This document shows, in pieces, positions 16,496 through 24,588 of a DNA stretch of 64,000 nucleotides; the stretch's first letter is position 1, and every line of letters begins with the position of its first letter. The DNA is taken from contig CAXBHL010000002.1 of NCBI GenBank assembly GCA_963975575.1, positions 434,001 through 498,000 on the forward strand, given 5' to 3'. Position numbers and translations under genes: made by a program. This DNA is from UBA6054 sp963975575. GTDB taxonomy: Bacteria > Planctomycetota > Phycisphaerae > Phycisphaerales > UBA1924. Under the pieces are notes generated by a model that was not told where the DNA came from, did no database searches, and saw only the letters and a list, made by a program, of their open reading frames with translations.

Positions 16496-17373
16496 CGGGA
16501 CGCCTCCGGGATCTGAACGTCTTGAAGGATCTCGATATCGCGGACTTCGATCTGCCGCCGGGCGAGCGCGGCGACGGGCTCGGCCTTGCGATCCCGCGGG
16601 ACCGCGACGCAGAGCCCGTGGCCGTTGAGATGGACAGCGTGTCCGGCCTCGCGGAGCACATCGGCCGCCGCGGACTCGCTGCCCGTGCTCAGATAGAGCC
16701 GCACCACCTGGACCGGTTTCTCGGTGGGCCACAGCTCGGCCGGCGTGGTGTCCCGGGCGATGCGCCCCCGCTCCATCACCAGGACACGCTGGGCGAGCGA
16801 GATGACCTCGTCCGGGCGGTGCGAGGCAAAGAGCAGCGTCTTGCCCGCGCCGCGGAGTCGGTGGAGCGTCTCGACGACTTCGCCGCGACCCGCGGCGTCG
16901 AGGTTGGAGGTGGGCTCGTCGAGGATGATCAGCGGCGGGTCGCTCAGCATGGAAATGGCCAACGCGAGCCGCTGCTTCATGCCACCTGACAGGTCTCGGA
17001 CTCTCTTGCGTTCGTGGCCCGCCAGTCCGACCAGATCGAGGGATCGGGCGGCCTCGTGCCGTGTCACGCCGCGCAGACGTGCAAAGAACATCATCGCCGA
17101 GCCGAGCCTTGCGTCGTCGTGGAAGGCCAGCTCCTGGGGGACATAGCCGACCAGCGCGCGCGCGTGCCGACCGCGGCGGCGGACGTCGATCCCCCCAATC
17201 GACGCGATGCCATGAAATCGGATCACACCCAGCAGGCAGCGGATCAGCGTCGTCTTTCCGGCGCCGTTGCTGCCCCAAAGGGCGATGGATCCGCCGGCCT
17301 CCAGGCCGAACGACACGTCCGAGACGGCTTGCGTCCTCCCGAATCTCCTCGAGATTCTGCTGGCACGGATCAT
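16492..17373 (-). CDS. nosF: ABC transporter ATP-binding protein NosF
   Basis: This 293-residue ATPase of the NosDFY copper-assembly complex has Walker A WGSNGAGKTTLIRCLLG near residues 35-45, signature DLSGGMKQRLALAISML, Walker B LIILDEPTSNLD and the switch His in FASHRPDEV. The C-terminal ~80 residues form an extra domain with QVVRLYL and strand-rich segments, as in NosF proteins. It overlaps nosD and nosY by four bases each. Confidence 0.95.
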   Translation of the reverse strand: MIRASRISRRFGRTQAVSDVSFGLEAGGSIALWGSNGAGKTTLIRCLLGVIRFHGIASIGGIDVRRRGRHARALVGYVPQELAFHDDARLGSAMMFFARLRGVTRHEAARSLDLVGLAGHERKRVRDLSGGMKQRLALAISMLSDPPLIILDEPTSNLDAAGRGEVVETLHRLRGAGKTLLFASHRPDEVISLAQRVLVMERGRIARDTTPAELWPTEKPVQVVRLYLSTGSESAAADVLREAGHAVHLNGHGLCVAVPRDRKAEPVAALARRQIEVRDIEILQDVQIPEASR

Positions 17374-18761
17374 GTTTGGTCTCCTGTCCGGACCGCGGGC
17401 AGGCGCGGCTCGATGGTCATGGTGGCGATGAAACCCGCGACGGCAGCGACCAGCGAGGCCGCCAGCAACGCCATCGGAAGGGCCCTGCGACCCGAAGCGG
17501 GCATGGCCAGCACGAGTTCGGGCGCCGATGCGAGGGGGAACGGATCGATGAGCGTGGACTCGGGCCTCAGCTCGGGCAGGGCGCGGGACGTGAACTCGAT
17601 CGCCTGCTGGGCCGGGCCGTGGACGAACAAGCGCAGGTTCGGCTCGTTGGCGAGCATCGCCCCAAACAGGCTCTGCGGTTCGTACACGACATCGCCGATC
17701 CCGTCCGCGTCCAGATCGAATCCCGCGTACTCTGACCAGTAGTTGCCCACGCCGTCTCGCGAGAACGTGTTGCTGGCCAGACGCCCCCGCCCGTGCGTCG
17801 CGGCCGGCTCTTCGTTCTCGACGAACGCGTTGCCGGTGAACACGTTGTCGTGGGTGTTGGGCGTGGCGAGCAGCCCGATCTCGTTGAATGCGATGAGGTT
17901 GGCCTCGAACAGCCCCGTCGAGCCGATCGACGACGGGCTGTTGTCGACGTAGACACCGACGCGGTTGGCGAGCAGGGCGTTGCGGACGATGGTGATCTCG
18001 TCGCAATCCTTCAGGCCGATCCCGTATCCGCTCGCGCCGCGGTTGTTGCGCATGCGGTTGTCCCTGAGGGTGATTCCGTTGCTGTACATCAGGTAGACGC
18101 CGACCGAGTTGCCGTCCAGGATGTTTGCTTCGAGCACGGATCCGTGGCTGTACATGAAGTGGAGCCCGTAGCGGCTGCCGGACACGTTGTTGCCGGTGAT
18201 CCGGAGGTCCTCCGAGTACCAGAAGACCATGTCACGGGAGTCTCGGACGGTGTTGTTCTCGACCAGGCAACCGTGGCTCCACCAGAGCCGGATGCCGTCG
18301 CCGCGGCGTCCGGGGTCCAGGTCCTTCCCGCTGATGGTGTTCCCGCGGATGATCGCGTCGGGCGCCTCGCGGAGGTCGATGCCGAAGAGCGCGTCGGCGA
18401 TGGTGTTCCGTTCGATCGTGGCGTTGGCCGCGATGACGCGGACCGCCGAAGGCTCGCCGGTCACGTCCTGTCCGCTGGCGCGGATCGTGCAGTTGCGGAG
18501 GGTCACGCCGGGGGCGAGCACCTCGATGACGGTGCCGCGGCCGAGCCCGTCGAAGACCGTCCCCGCGCGCCCGTCGATCACGACCGGCTTGCGGATGACG
18601 AGGTTGCCCTCGAAGACGGCGGCGGGCAGGGCGAGCACGGCGCCGGGCTCCGCCGCCTCGATCATCGCGGCCACTTCTGAGGCGGGCCGCCGAGCGGGCT
18701 CGATGCCGGCCGGTGCGGGTGCGGCGAGCAAGGCCAGGATGCAGAGGAAGAAGCGGATCAT
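17370..18761 (-). CDS. nosD: Periplasmic copper-assembly protein NosD
   Basis: This 463-residue protein has a signal peptide (MIRFFLCILALLAAPAPAGI) and a right-handed parallel beta-helix of CASH-type repeats. Recurrent N-x-I and G-N turns are seen (LRNCTIRASGQ, IERNTIADALFGIDLREA, NNVSGSRYGLHFMYSHGSVL, YLMYSNGITLRDN). NosD is the periplasmic partner of NosFY. A C-terminal hydrophobic segment (ALPMALLAASLVAAVAGFIA) ends the protein and may anchor it. It lies 13 bases after the upstream membrane protein gene. Confidence 0.95.
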   Translation of the reverse strand: MIRFFLCILALLAAPAPAGIEPARRPASEVAAMIEAAEPGAVLALPAAVFEGNLVIRKPVVIDGRAGTVFDGLGRGTVIEVLAPGVTLRNCTIRASGQDVTGEPSAVRVIAANATIERNTIADALFGIDLREAPDAIIRGNTISGKDLDPGRRGDGIRLWWSHGCLVENNTVRDSRDMVFWYSEDLRITGNNVSGSRYGLHFMYSHGSVLEANILDGNSVGVYLMYSNGITLRDNRMRNNRGASGYGIGLKDCDEITIVRNALLANRVGVYVDNSPSSIGSTGLFEANLIAFNEIGLLATPNTHDNVFTGNAFVENEEPAATHGRGRLASNTFSRDGVGNYWSEYAGFDLDADGIGDVVYEPQSLFGAMLANEPNLRLFVHGPAQQAIEFTSRALPELRPESTLIDPFPLASAPELVLAMPASGRRALPMALLAASLVAAVAGFIATMTIEPRLPAVRTGDQT

Positions 18762-18774
18762 GCCTGTTTCCTTT

Positions 18775-19449
18775 TCAACGGCCCTGGCGGGCGGTGTTCG
18801 CCCGCTGGCGGATGACCAGCGGGAGGTAGGCACGACGGTGGAAGAACAGGGCGGCGATCAGCACGACGGAGGCGATGGTGGCGAGGATCAGGCCGCTGCC
18901 CGGGGTGGCGATGGTGACGAACTGGCCGATTCCGCCCCTGCCCATGGCGGTGGGGACGAACGGCTTGACCGCGTTGGAGAGCGGGGCGTGCGGGTCGAGG
19001 TTGAGCCCGAAGTGGCGCATCCACAGGTGCAGGTCCACCAGGAACACCGCCGGAAAGAAGATGACCGGGGCGACGAGCAGGGCGGCCCACCGGGTGTGGA
19101 TGAACGCCGCCAGCTCGAGCATGACGAGAAAGGCGATCATCACGAACACGCCCACGGTGCGTTCGATCGAGGCGGCCTCGTAGAGCGAACGCATGCCGAT
19201 GTAGTGGTTGAGCCCGTCGATCTCGGCGACGTCGCCGGTGAGCGCGTTGAGGTACGCGGTCATGTGCAGGCCCGACGGGTACTGCGGGGCCTGCAGTTCC
19301 ATGTGCCAGTAGGGCAGGAAAAGTGAGACGAGGATGAGCACCCTGGCGACAAGGAGCAGGAAGCCCGGCGTCCCGTAGCGGAGCGAGTGCTTCGATGCTT
19401 CCTTGGGGGTGACCCGTGGGCCGAGAACTCGATCGATCAGAGACGGCAT
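18775..19449 (-). CDS. Conserved membrane protein of clade II nos operons
   Basis: This 224-residue protein has about four to five membrane helices (FLLLVARVLILVSLFLPYWH, VFVMIAFLVMLELAAFI, AALLVAPVIFFPAVFLVDL and ATIASVVLIAALFF). The segment 'PYWHMELQAPQYPSGLHM' is recurrent in membrane proteins encoded between nosZ and nosD in clade II nos clusters. Its biochemical role is unknown; a part in electron transfer or in assembling NosZ is an inference from position. It starts 103 bp after the nosZ stop. Confidence 0.8.
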   Translation of the reverse strand: MPSLIDRVLGPRVTPKEASKHSLRYGTPGFLLLVARVLILVSLFLPYWHMELQAPQYPSGLHMTAYLNALTGDVAEIDGLNHYIGMRSLYEAASIERTVGVFVMIAFLVMLELAAFIHTRWAALLVAPVIFFPAVFLVDLHLWMRHFGLNLDPHAPLSNAVKPFVPTAMGRGGIGQFVTIATPGSGLILATIASVVLIAALFFHRRAYLPLVIRQRANTARQGR

Positions 19450-19508
19450 GGGAGATCCTCTCGCGGTGGGCGGGCCGGGCCCGGGAAGGCGGCCCGCGTG
19501 GATGAAGC

Positions 19509-19536
19509 CGCCCGGGGCGCTCTCACGCGCCGGGCG
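19509..19536 (-). terminator. Hairpin after nosZ, possible attenuator or mRNA-stabilising element
   Basis: CGCCC-GG-GGCGC pairs with GCGCC-GGGCG around a six-base loop, starting 17 bases after the nosZ stop. There is no T run, so read-through into the accessory genes is expected. Such a hairpin could keep nosZ mRNA more abundant than the downstream part. Confidence 0.4.
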
Positions 19537-19552
19537 ATACGGAGATCGCAGG

Positions 19553-21538
19553 TCAGTTGGGCTCGACCATGAGGTAGCCCATCATCTCAAGGTGCAAGGC
19601 GGAGCAGAACTCCGAGCAGTAGAAGGGGAAGGTGCCGGGGGTGTCGGCTTCGAACTCGATGGTCACGCACTCACCGGGTTCCAGCGAAGCGGTGATGTTG
19701 TAGACGGGCACCGCGAAGCCGTGCGTGGCGTCCAGCGCCCGCTCGGTGTTGGTGATGTGCCAGCGGACCTTGTCGCCCTGCTTGAGGTAGACGTGCTCGG
19801 GGTTGAAGTGGCTGCGGATCGCCGTCATGAAGATGTCCACGGTGCCGTCGCTGTTGCGCTGCACACGCTCCATGCCCTTCTTGGGCGCCATGGGGTTGAT
19901 GTTCTGGAGGTGCGGGTCCCAGCCGACTTCCGGGTAGGTCGCCCAGGAGTTGAGCTTGTCGGCCTTGACGATCTGGGCGTAGTGCGGCTCGCCGACGCCC
20001 ATCGCCATGTCGTAGATCACGGGCATCTTGGTGCCCTTCTCGGCGATGTCGACGAGCTGGAGGTTCTGGGGCAGCAGCGGTCCGGTCTGGACGAAGCGGT
20101 CCACGGCCCACTTGTTGAGGGCGACGAGGTACTTGCCGTCGGGGCTGACGGTGTCGCCCTCGGCCGCGGCGATGTGGCCGACGTTGTAGTGGACCGGCGT
20201 CTTATGGACGAGCGTCCAGTCCGGCTCGGGCGTCTGGGCGCCGTAGGAACCGCCCATGGTCCAGCGGGCCACGGCGGAGTCGAGATACAGCGAGGTGTAC
20301 GCGTATCCGTCCGGTCCGAACTGCGTGTGCAGCGGGCCGAGCCCGACCTCGATCCGGGCTTCCACGACGCTGTCGAAATCGAGGATTGGCACGCCGAACT
20401 CATCCCGTCCGGAGAAGGTCTGGCTGGCGATGGCCTGCTTGATCTTGGCCATCGAGTAGATCGTCACGTGCGGGTCGAGCTTGCCGGAAACGACGATGAA
20501 GTCGCCCTTGGGCGCGACGTCCACGCCGTGGGGGCTGCGGGGCTCGGGCGTCACGTGGAGCAGGCCCTCGGCCAGCGCGGTCTTCAGCGTGATCACCGGG
20601 AAGCCCTTGATCTGCTCGACCTTGCCGGCCTTGAAGACCTCCTCGGCCTTCTTCCAGTCGATGATGTGCAGGAAGTCCGTGGCGTTGCGGCTGGCGCCCG
20701 CCTCGAACGGGGGTTTCTTGTCCTGGATGCCGCCGGTGGCCAGCTCGGTGTTGAGCGAGTTCATGAAGAAGTAGCCGTCGCTGGCCAGCTTGCCGGCGTC
20801 GGCAAGGTCCTGCCAGTAGGGGGGCAGCTCGATGGCGAAGGACCGGTCCTTGTCGATCCGGCCGCGGTTGCCGTCAAACTTCCACAGCGTGACCGACCCC
20901 TTGTACTTCTCCTTGTACTCGGAGATCGGGGCGTACTCGGCGCCCCACGGGACGGCGTACTGCCCGCCCTCGATGATGTACTCGGTGTTCGGCGTCACGA
21001 AGGTGCCGCCGTGGTCGCTGATGGTCAGGGGGTTCTTGACGATCTGCTTGGTCTCCCAGTCGCGGAGATCGACCACCGCGACGCGGGCGTTGATCTTGTC
21101 GTTGATGAACACGAAGCGGCCGTCGTAGTCGCCGTTGGTCTCGGACAGGGCGGGGTGGTGGGTGTCGCCCCACAGATTGGCTTTCCCGTTGGGGAAGCCT
21201 TCGGCGATGATGTCGTTTCCGACCCCGTAGCCCCACCCCTGCCACGGCTCGGGCGTGAAGACCGCGATGGAGCGGAGCAGCCGCATGCTGGGCAGGCCGA
21301 CAACGAAGATCTGCCCCGCGTGCCCGCCGGAGGCGAACATCAGGTACTCGTCCTTCTGGCCGCTGGGCAGATAGGTCTTGGCCGCGGCGATGAGGTCGGC
21401 GTTCGTCAGCCCGCGATCCTTCGCGATCACCTCCACGTCTCGCATGGATTGTGCGCCGGCGGACATCACGAGCCCGCACAACGTCAGGACCGCCATCGAC
21501 TTGGGCAGGTGGTTCGGTCTGGCAGGGTTGGTGATCAT
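19553..21538 (-). CDS. nosZ: Nitrous-oxide reductase, clade II (atypical) NosZ
   Basis: This 661-residue periplasmic copper enzyme reduces N2O to N2. The CuZ domain is a seven-bladed propeller with the histidine motif DTHHPALSETNGDYDGRF. The C-terminal cupredoxin CuA domain has 'FYCSEFCSALHLEMMGYL', which supplies the Cys, His and Met ligands. The leader (MITNPARPNHLPKSMAVLTLCG) has no twin-arginine motif, so export is by Sec. That trait, and the surrounding gene order, place it in clade II. The ATG at 21538 begins the leader. Confidence 0.97.
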   Translation of the reverse strand: MITNPARPNHLPKSMAVLTLCGLVMSAGAQSMRDVEVIAKDRGLTNADLIAAAKTYLPSGQKDEYLMFASGGHAGQIFVVGLPSMRLLRSIAVFTPEPWQGWGYGVGNDIIAEGFPNGKANLWGDTHHPALSETNGDYDGRFVFINDKINARVAVVDLRDWETKQIVKNPLTISDHGGTFVTPNTEYIIEGGQYAVPWGAEYAPISEYKEKYKGSVTLWKFDGNRGRIDKDRSFAIELPPYWQDLADAGKLASDGYFFMNSLNTELATGGIQDKKPPFEAGASRNATDFLHIIDWKKAEEVFKAGKVEQIKGFPVITLKTALAEGLLHVTPEPRSPHGVDVAPKGDFIVVSGKLDPHVTIYSMAKIKQAIASQTFSGRDEFGVPILDFDSVVEARIEVGLGPLHTQFGPDGYAYTSLYLDSAVARWTMGGSYGAQTPEPDWTLVHKTPVHYNVGHIAAAEGDTVSPDGKYLVALNKWAVDRFVQTGPLLPQNLQLVDIAEKGTKMPVIYDMAMGVGEPHYAQIVKADKLNSWATYPEVGWDPHLQNINPMAPKKGMERVQRNSDGTVDIFMTAIRSHFNPEHVYLKQGDKVRWHITNTERALDATHGFAVPVYNITASLEPGECVTIEFEADTPGTFPFYCSEFCSALHLEMMGYLMVEPN

Positions 21539-21609
21539 GGTCTTTTCCTTGTTCTTGGCCGTCCCGGATGCACGCCGGGAGCCGGCAGCGTTTGGTGCTT
21601 GCAACGGAG

Positions 21610-22479
21610 TCACTCGCCCATTGCCTGTGCTTGCAATGCGCGGAGGTATTCGACGATGGTCTGGAGCTGCTCGTCCGTGATCGCGGGGTTGCCGCCCTTG
21701 GGCGGCATGTCCATGCCGGTCGAGTTGTTCTCGTCCCAGCTCGAGCGCCCGGACTTGATGAATCGGACCAGGGCGGCGTCGTCGGTGCCGCGGATAAATC
21801 CGCTGGTCGTCAGCGGCAGACCCAGCCCCTCGATGCCCTCGGCGCCTTGCCCGTGGCAGGCCGCGCAGGACGCGACGTACAAGTCGTAGCCCGCATGATC
21901 GGTCAGCTCGATGGCCCCCACGGGCCCCGCGCCGCTGTCACGCCCGACGAGATTCCACGGCTCGGTCGATACCGGGGGCATGCCCGGGTCCTGCATCGTT
22001 CTGAGGTAGACGACGACCGAGTGGACGGCGTCGTCGGCCAGGCGCTGAGCGCCCCGGGCGGGCATCAGCGCCCCGGTCGTGTTCGCCGGATCCCCGGGCT
22101 TGCGTCCGTCGACGATCAGGGCGAAGAGCTGCTCGTTGCTCTGTTCCTGCACGAACCCGCTGTTGCGCAGCGGCTTGCCCAGGCTGTGAACGCCATCCCC
22201 GGTCTGCCCGTGGCACACCGCGCAGCTGGTCTGATAGACATACTGGCCGCGGGCGATGTCGAGCCGATCCACGCCCAGCGCGGCCGCCTCCACACTCCAG
22301 ACCGGGAGCGGGGGCTCCGGTTCCTGGAGCACCATCACGGCGATCAACGCCGGCAGGGTGAGCATGAAAATCCCGGTGATCGCGACGGACCGCCACTTGT
22401 AGGGGTCGGGGTTCGCGGCCGCACGGGAGTTGACGGCCCGGTTGGCGATCGAACGGGTGGAAGGGGCTTGGGTGTTCAT
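21610..22479 (-). CDS. Dihaem c-type cytochrome of the nos operon
   Basis: This 289-residue protein has an N-terminal membrane anchor (VAITGIFMLTLPALIAVMVL) and two class I cytochrome c domains. Each has a haem-binding site (CAVCHG and CAACHG) and a distal Met (ALMPARG and GMDMPPKG). It is the first gene after the candidate promoter at 22543-22571 and lies 71 bp upstream of nosZ. It is the likely electron donor to NosZ or its link to the quinol pool. Similar cytochromes begin many clade II nos operons. Confidence 0.92.
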   Translation of the reverse strand: MNTQAPSTRSIANRAVNSRAAANPDPYKWRSVAITGIFMLTLPALIAVMVLQEPEPPLPVWSVEAAALGVDRLDIARGQYVYQTSCAVCHGQTGDGVHSLGKPLRNSGFVQEQSNEQLFALIVDGRKPGDPANTTGALMPARGAQRLADDAVHSVVVYLRTMQDPGMPPVSTEPWNLVGRDSGAGPVGAIELTDHAGYDLYVASCAACHGQGAEGIEGLGLPLTTSGFIRGTDDAALVRFIKSGRSSWDENNSTGMDMPPKGGNPAITDEQLQTIVEYLRALQAQAMGE

Positions 22480-22502
22480 CGGTACGCCTCCGTTCGGGGC
22501 CC

Positions 22503-22527
22503 GATCCACATTATGGAGTTGTGGATC
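22503..22527. promoter_or_regulatory. Inverted repeat, candidate operator of the nos operon
   Basis: GATCCACA and TGTGGATC form a perfect 8-9-8 inverted repeat. It lies 15 bases downstream of the predicted -10 box and 24 bases upstream of the first nos gene. It is a plausible binding site for the Rrf2 regulator encoded next door, but its sequence differs from the repeat in front of the regulator gene. Confidence 0.5.
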
Positions 22528-22542
22528 AGAAAAGACACTTTG

Positions 22543-22571
22543 AGTCTACACAGCATCGCCATTGTGGTCAA
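22543..22571 (-). promoter_or_regulatory. Predicted promoter of the nos operon
   Basis: On the minus strand TTGACC (22566-22571) and TAGACT (22543-22548) are separated by exactly 17 bases. This lies between the stop of the Rrf2 gene and the first nos gene, so the nos operon has its own promoter. Confidence 0.55.
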
Positions 22572-22584
22572 GCCAGTCCACTAC

Positions 22585-23064
22585 TCAGGTTTCCGATTTC
22601 TTGGATCGATCCACGGAGATCTCCACCGGCAACCTGCCGGCGGCATCACACAGCGGACGAATCCCCCCCTCACCATCAAGCAGGTCGGCCAGGGTCGTGG
22701 AGGCGAACGTACGCTCGGCCCGAGCCATTTCCGTATCGAGGAGGCGGTGCAGGGAGCACAGACTGGTATGCCCCTTGATGCCCAGAGGGCACCGGGTGAT
22801 CCGCTGAATCTCGGTGTCAGACGCGTTCAGAATGTCAAGGACGCTGATCGCGGTGGGCACTTTGGCCAGCGAGAATCCGCCGTTCGTTCCCCGCTGCGCG
22901 GTCAGAATCCCGCTGCGGGCGAGCATCCGGAGAACCTTCTGAAGATACCCGACCGGAACCCGAACCGCCTCCGCGATCTCGTGCGCCGACGCGGGAGTGG
23001 TCTCGGTTCGGGCGGCCAGGCACAGGGCCGCACGGAGCGCGTATTCTGAGGTCTGGGAGATCAT
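22585..23064 (-). CDS. Rrf2-family transcriptional regulator
   Basis: This 159-residue DNA-binding protein has an N-terminal winged helix (MISQTSEYALRAALCLAART, then VPVGYLQKVLRMLARSGILT and RGTNGGFSLAK), typical of Rrf2/NsrR/IscR. Two cysteines with a histidine lie between them in RCPLGIKGHTSLCSLH (CX10C), with a third Cys in PLCDAAG. These may hold an Fe-S cluster or sense NO or redox state. The spacing is not that of enterobacterial NsrR. Its position between the nos and nrf operons suggests it controls one or both. Confidence 0.9.
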   Translation of the reverse strand: MISQTSEYALRAALCLAARTETTPASAHEIAEAVRVPVGYLQKVLRMLARSGILTAQRGTNGGFSLAKVPTAISVLDILNASDTEIQRITRCPLGIKGHTSLCSLHRLLDTEMARAERTFASTTLADLLDGEGGIRPLCDAAGRLPVEISVDRSKKSET

Positions 23065-23089
23065 GTCCGTCCCCTTCCCGGGCCGGGAT

Positions 23090-23113
23090 ATAGTGGAGTG
23101 TCAACTACACTAT
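23090..23113. promoter_or_regulatory. Inverted repeat upstream of the Rrf2 gene, candidate autoregulatory operator
   Basis: ATAGTGGAG and CTACACTAT form a 9-6-9 inverted repeat with one mismatch. It overlaps the predicted -10 box of the regulator gene, as expected for an autorepressor site. Confidence 0.5.
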
Positions 23114-23137
23114 CTGCTCTGGAGGGCACCGGGTCAA
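23109..23137 (-). promoter_or_regulatory. Predicted promoter of the Rrf2 gene
   Basis: On the minus strand TTGACC (23132-23137) and GATAGT (23109-23114) are 17 bases apart. The -35 hexamer is the same as in the predicted nos promoter. Confidence 0.5.
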
Positions 23138-23168
23138 GGGCGAACACGAAGTTTCGTGGAACTGCGCC

Positions 23169-24524
23169 TCAGAACGACATGGTGGTCTGTACCCAGAATC
23201 GGTTGGTGTCGGGCTGGGACGAGTCGCCGTCGAAGAAGGCGGCTTTCACCAGGAGGGCGAGGTTCGGGGTGAGTTGTCGGGCGGCGACCAGGTCGATCTC
23301 CCGGCCGAGGTGGGCGTTGCCGACGTCGGACCAGAACTCGTGGTAGATCACGCCGCCCTCGATCTCCCAAGGGAGTTGGATCTTGACGCCCGCGTAGAGA
23401 TCCTGGAGGCCGACGGCCGGGGTGACGAGGAAGTTGTCGGCGAATCCCTGATATGCGTGGTTCGTTCCGAGCGGGAACCGGAACGCGAATGCGCCGTCGT
23501 CGCTGCCGAGGAACTGGTAGCCCGCGAAGAGCTGGCCCAGATCCTTCTTCGTCAGGGCGATGCGGGCCGCGAAAAAGTCGGCCGCGTAGTCGGTGGGGTT
23601 CGCTCCGGCGTCGGTCTGCCGCGCGTAGGTGATGTCGTAGTCGGCTGAGAAGCCGGTATCCTCCGTGCCGCCCGCCCCGCCCACGCGTCCGGCGAGGCGC
23701 ACGCCGAAGCTGTTGCTGGAGTTGAGCGGGTCGTCGTCGCGGAAGTCCAGGAAATAGCCGAACGCGGTGACTTTCACCTCGCCCGCGACGCGGAGCGACA
23801 CGTTGATCAGGTGCGAGTCCGAATCGGGGTTGGGACCGTCCGGACCGAAGATTCGCTGGACGCCCCAGACGTAGGCGTAGAAGGCGCTGAGACTGTCGAT
23901 GCCGAGATTGCTTCGCACGCTCACGGAGTCGAACGTCTGCTCGAACTGTCGCCACCCGACGTTGCCGATGAATCGGTCGTCGTCGAGTTTGATGCGTTGC
24001 CGGCCGCCCTTGAGGTCCAGCGAGATGTCTGACTCACCGAGCGAGTCGGTCCGGAATCGCCCCCAGGCCTGATTGAGTTCCGTTCCGGTCGGGTCCGCGA
24101 TGACGGTGCGGTCCGGTGTGCCGTCCGCGGTCGCGGGCACCCAGTAGTTGTCCCTGTTGGGGGAGACCACGCTCTCCATTTCGACATAGCCGCTGACGCC
24201 GTGGAGGGGTTTGGTCTCGTACCCGAGCCGGAGCCGGTTGGTCACGGCGGTCGAGGAGTTGCGTCCGGTGGTGTCGGCGAACTCGACACGGAAGTTGTTG
24301 TCCAGGTGGATCTTGCCGCTGAAGAGCGCTTCCCAGAGGTCGTCGGGCGGCTCGTTGGGGTCGGACAGCCAGCCGAGGGGCAAGGGTTCTGGCGGCGCAT
24401 CGCTGGGGGCGGCGATGTCCGGCTGGTCGTCCGGTGACGGTGAGGCGGCGAGGGCCTGGTGCGGGATCGCGGCGGCCATGGACGTCGCGAGCATGATCGC
24501 GGCGGGATAGGTGCGGTCTGACAT
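23169..24524 (-). CDS. Alginate-export-type outer-membrane porin
   Basis: This 451-residue protein has a signal peptide (MSDRTYPAAIMLATSMAAAI, cleavage near ALAA) and then a strand-rich barrel in the style of the alginate_exp family. Examples are KIHLDNNFRVEFADTTGRNS, VTNRLRLGYETKPLHGVSGY, DLKGGRQRIKLDDDRFIGNV and a C-terminal WVQTTMSF. The final Phe is a barrel-insertion signal. It is the last gene after nrfA, 64 bp downstream. Such porins accompany nrfHA in other planctomycetes, perhaps for nitrite or other anion entry, but the substrate is unknown. Confidence 0.8.
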   Translation of the reverse strand: MSDRTYPAAIMLATSMAAAIPHQALAASPSPDDQPDIAAPSDAPPEPLPLGWLSDPNEPPDDLWEALFSGKIHLDNNFRVEFADTTGRNSSTAVTNRLRLGYETKPLHGVSGYVEMESVVSPNRDNYWVPATADGTPDRTVIADPTGTELNQAWGRFRTDSLGESDISLDLKGGRQRIKLDDDRFIGNVGWRQFEQTFDSVSVRSNLGIDSLSAFYAYVWGVQRIFGPDGPNPDSDSHLINVSLRVAGEVKVTAFGYFLDFRDDDPLNSSNSFGVRLAGRVGGAGGTEDTGFSADYDITYARQTDAGANPTDYAADFFAARIALTKKDLGQLFAGYQFLGSDDGAFAFRFPLGTNHAYQGFADNFLVTPAVGLQDLYAGVKIQLPWEIEGGVIYHEFWSDVGNAHLGREIDLVAARQLTPNLALLVKAAFFDGDSSQPDTNRFWVQTTMSF

Positions 24525-24588
24525 CGGTGCTCCTCGGGCCGGAAGCGTCCGCCGCGCGGGCGGCGGGGCGATTGGTTGCTACGGGCGG

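Noticed and set aside
19403..21889. 828-codon open frame antisense to nosZ
   Set aside because: It is the shadow of a high-GC gene. nosZ on the other strand has unmistakable copper-site motifs.
23145..23158. CACGAA-GT-TTCGTG hairpin after the porin gene as a terminator
   Set aside because: The stem is short with a very small loop and no T run; too weak to call.
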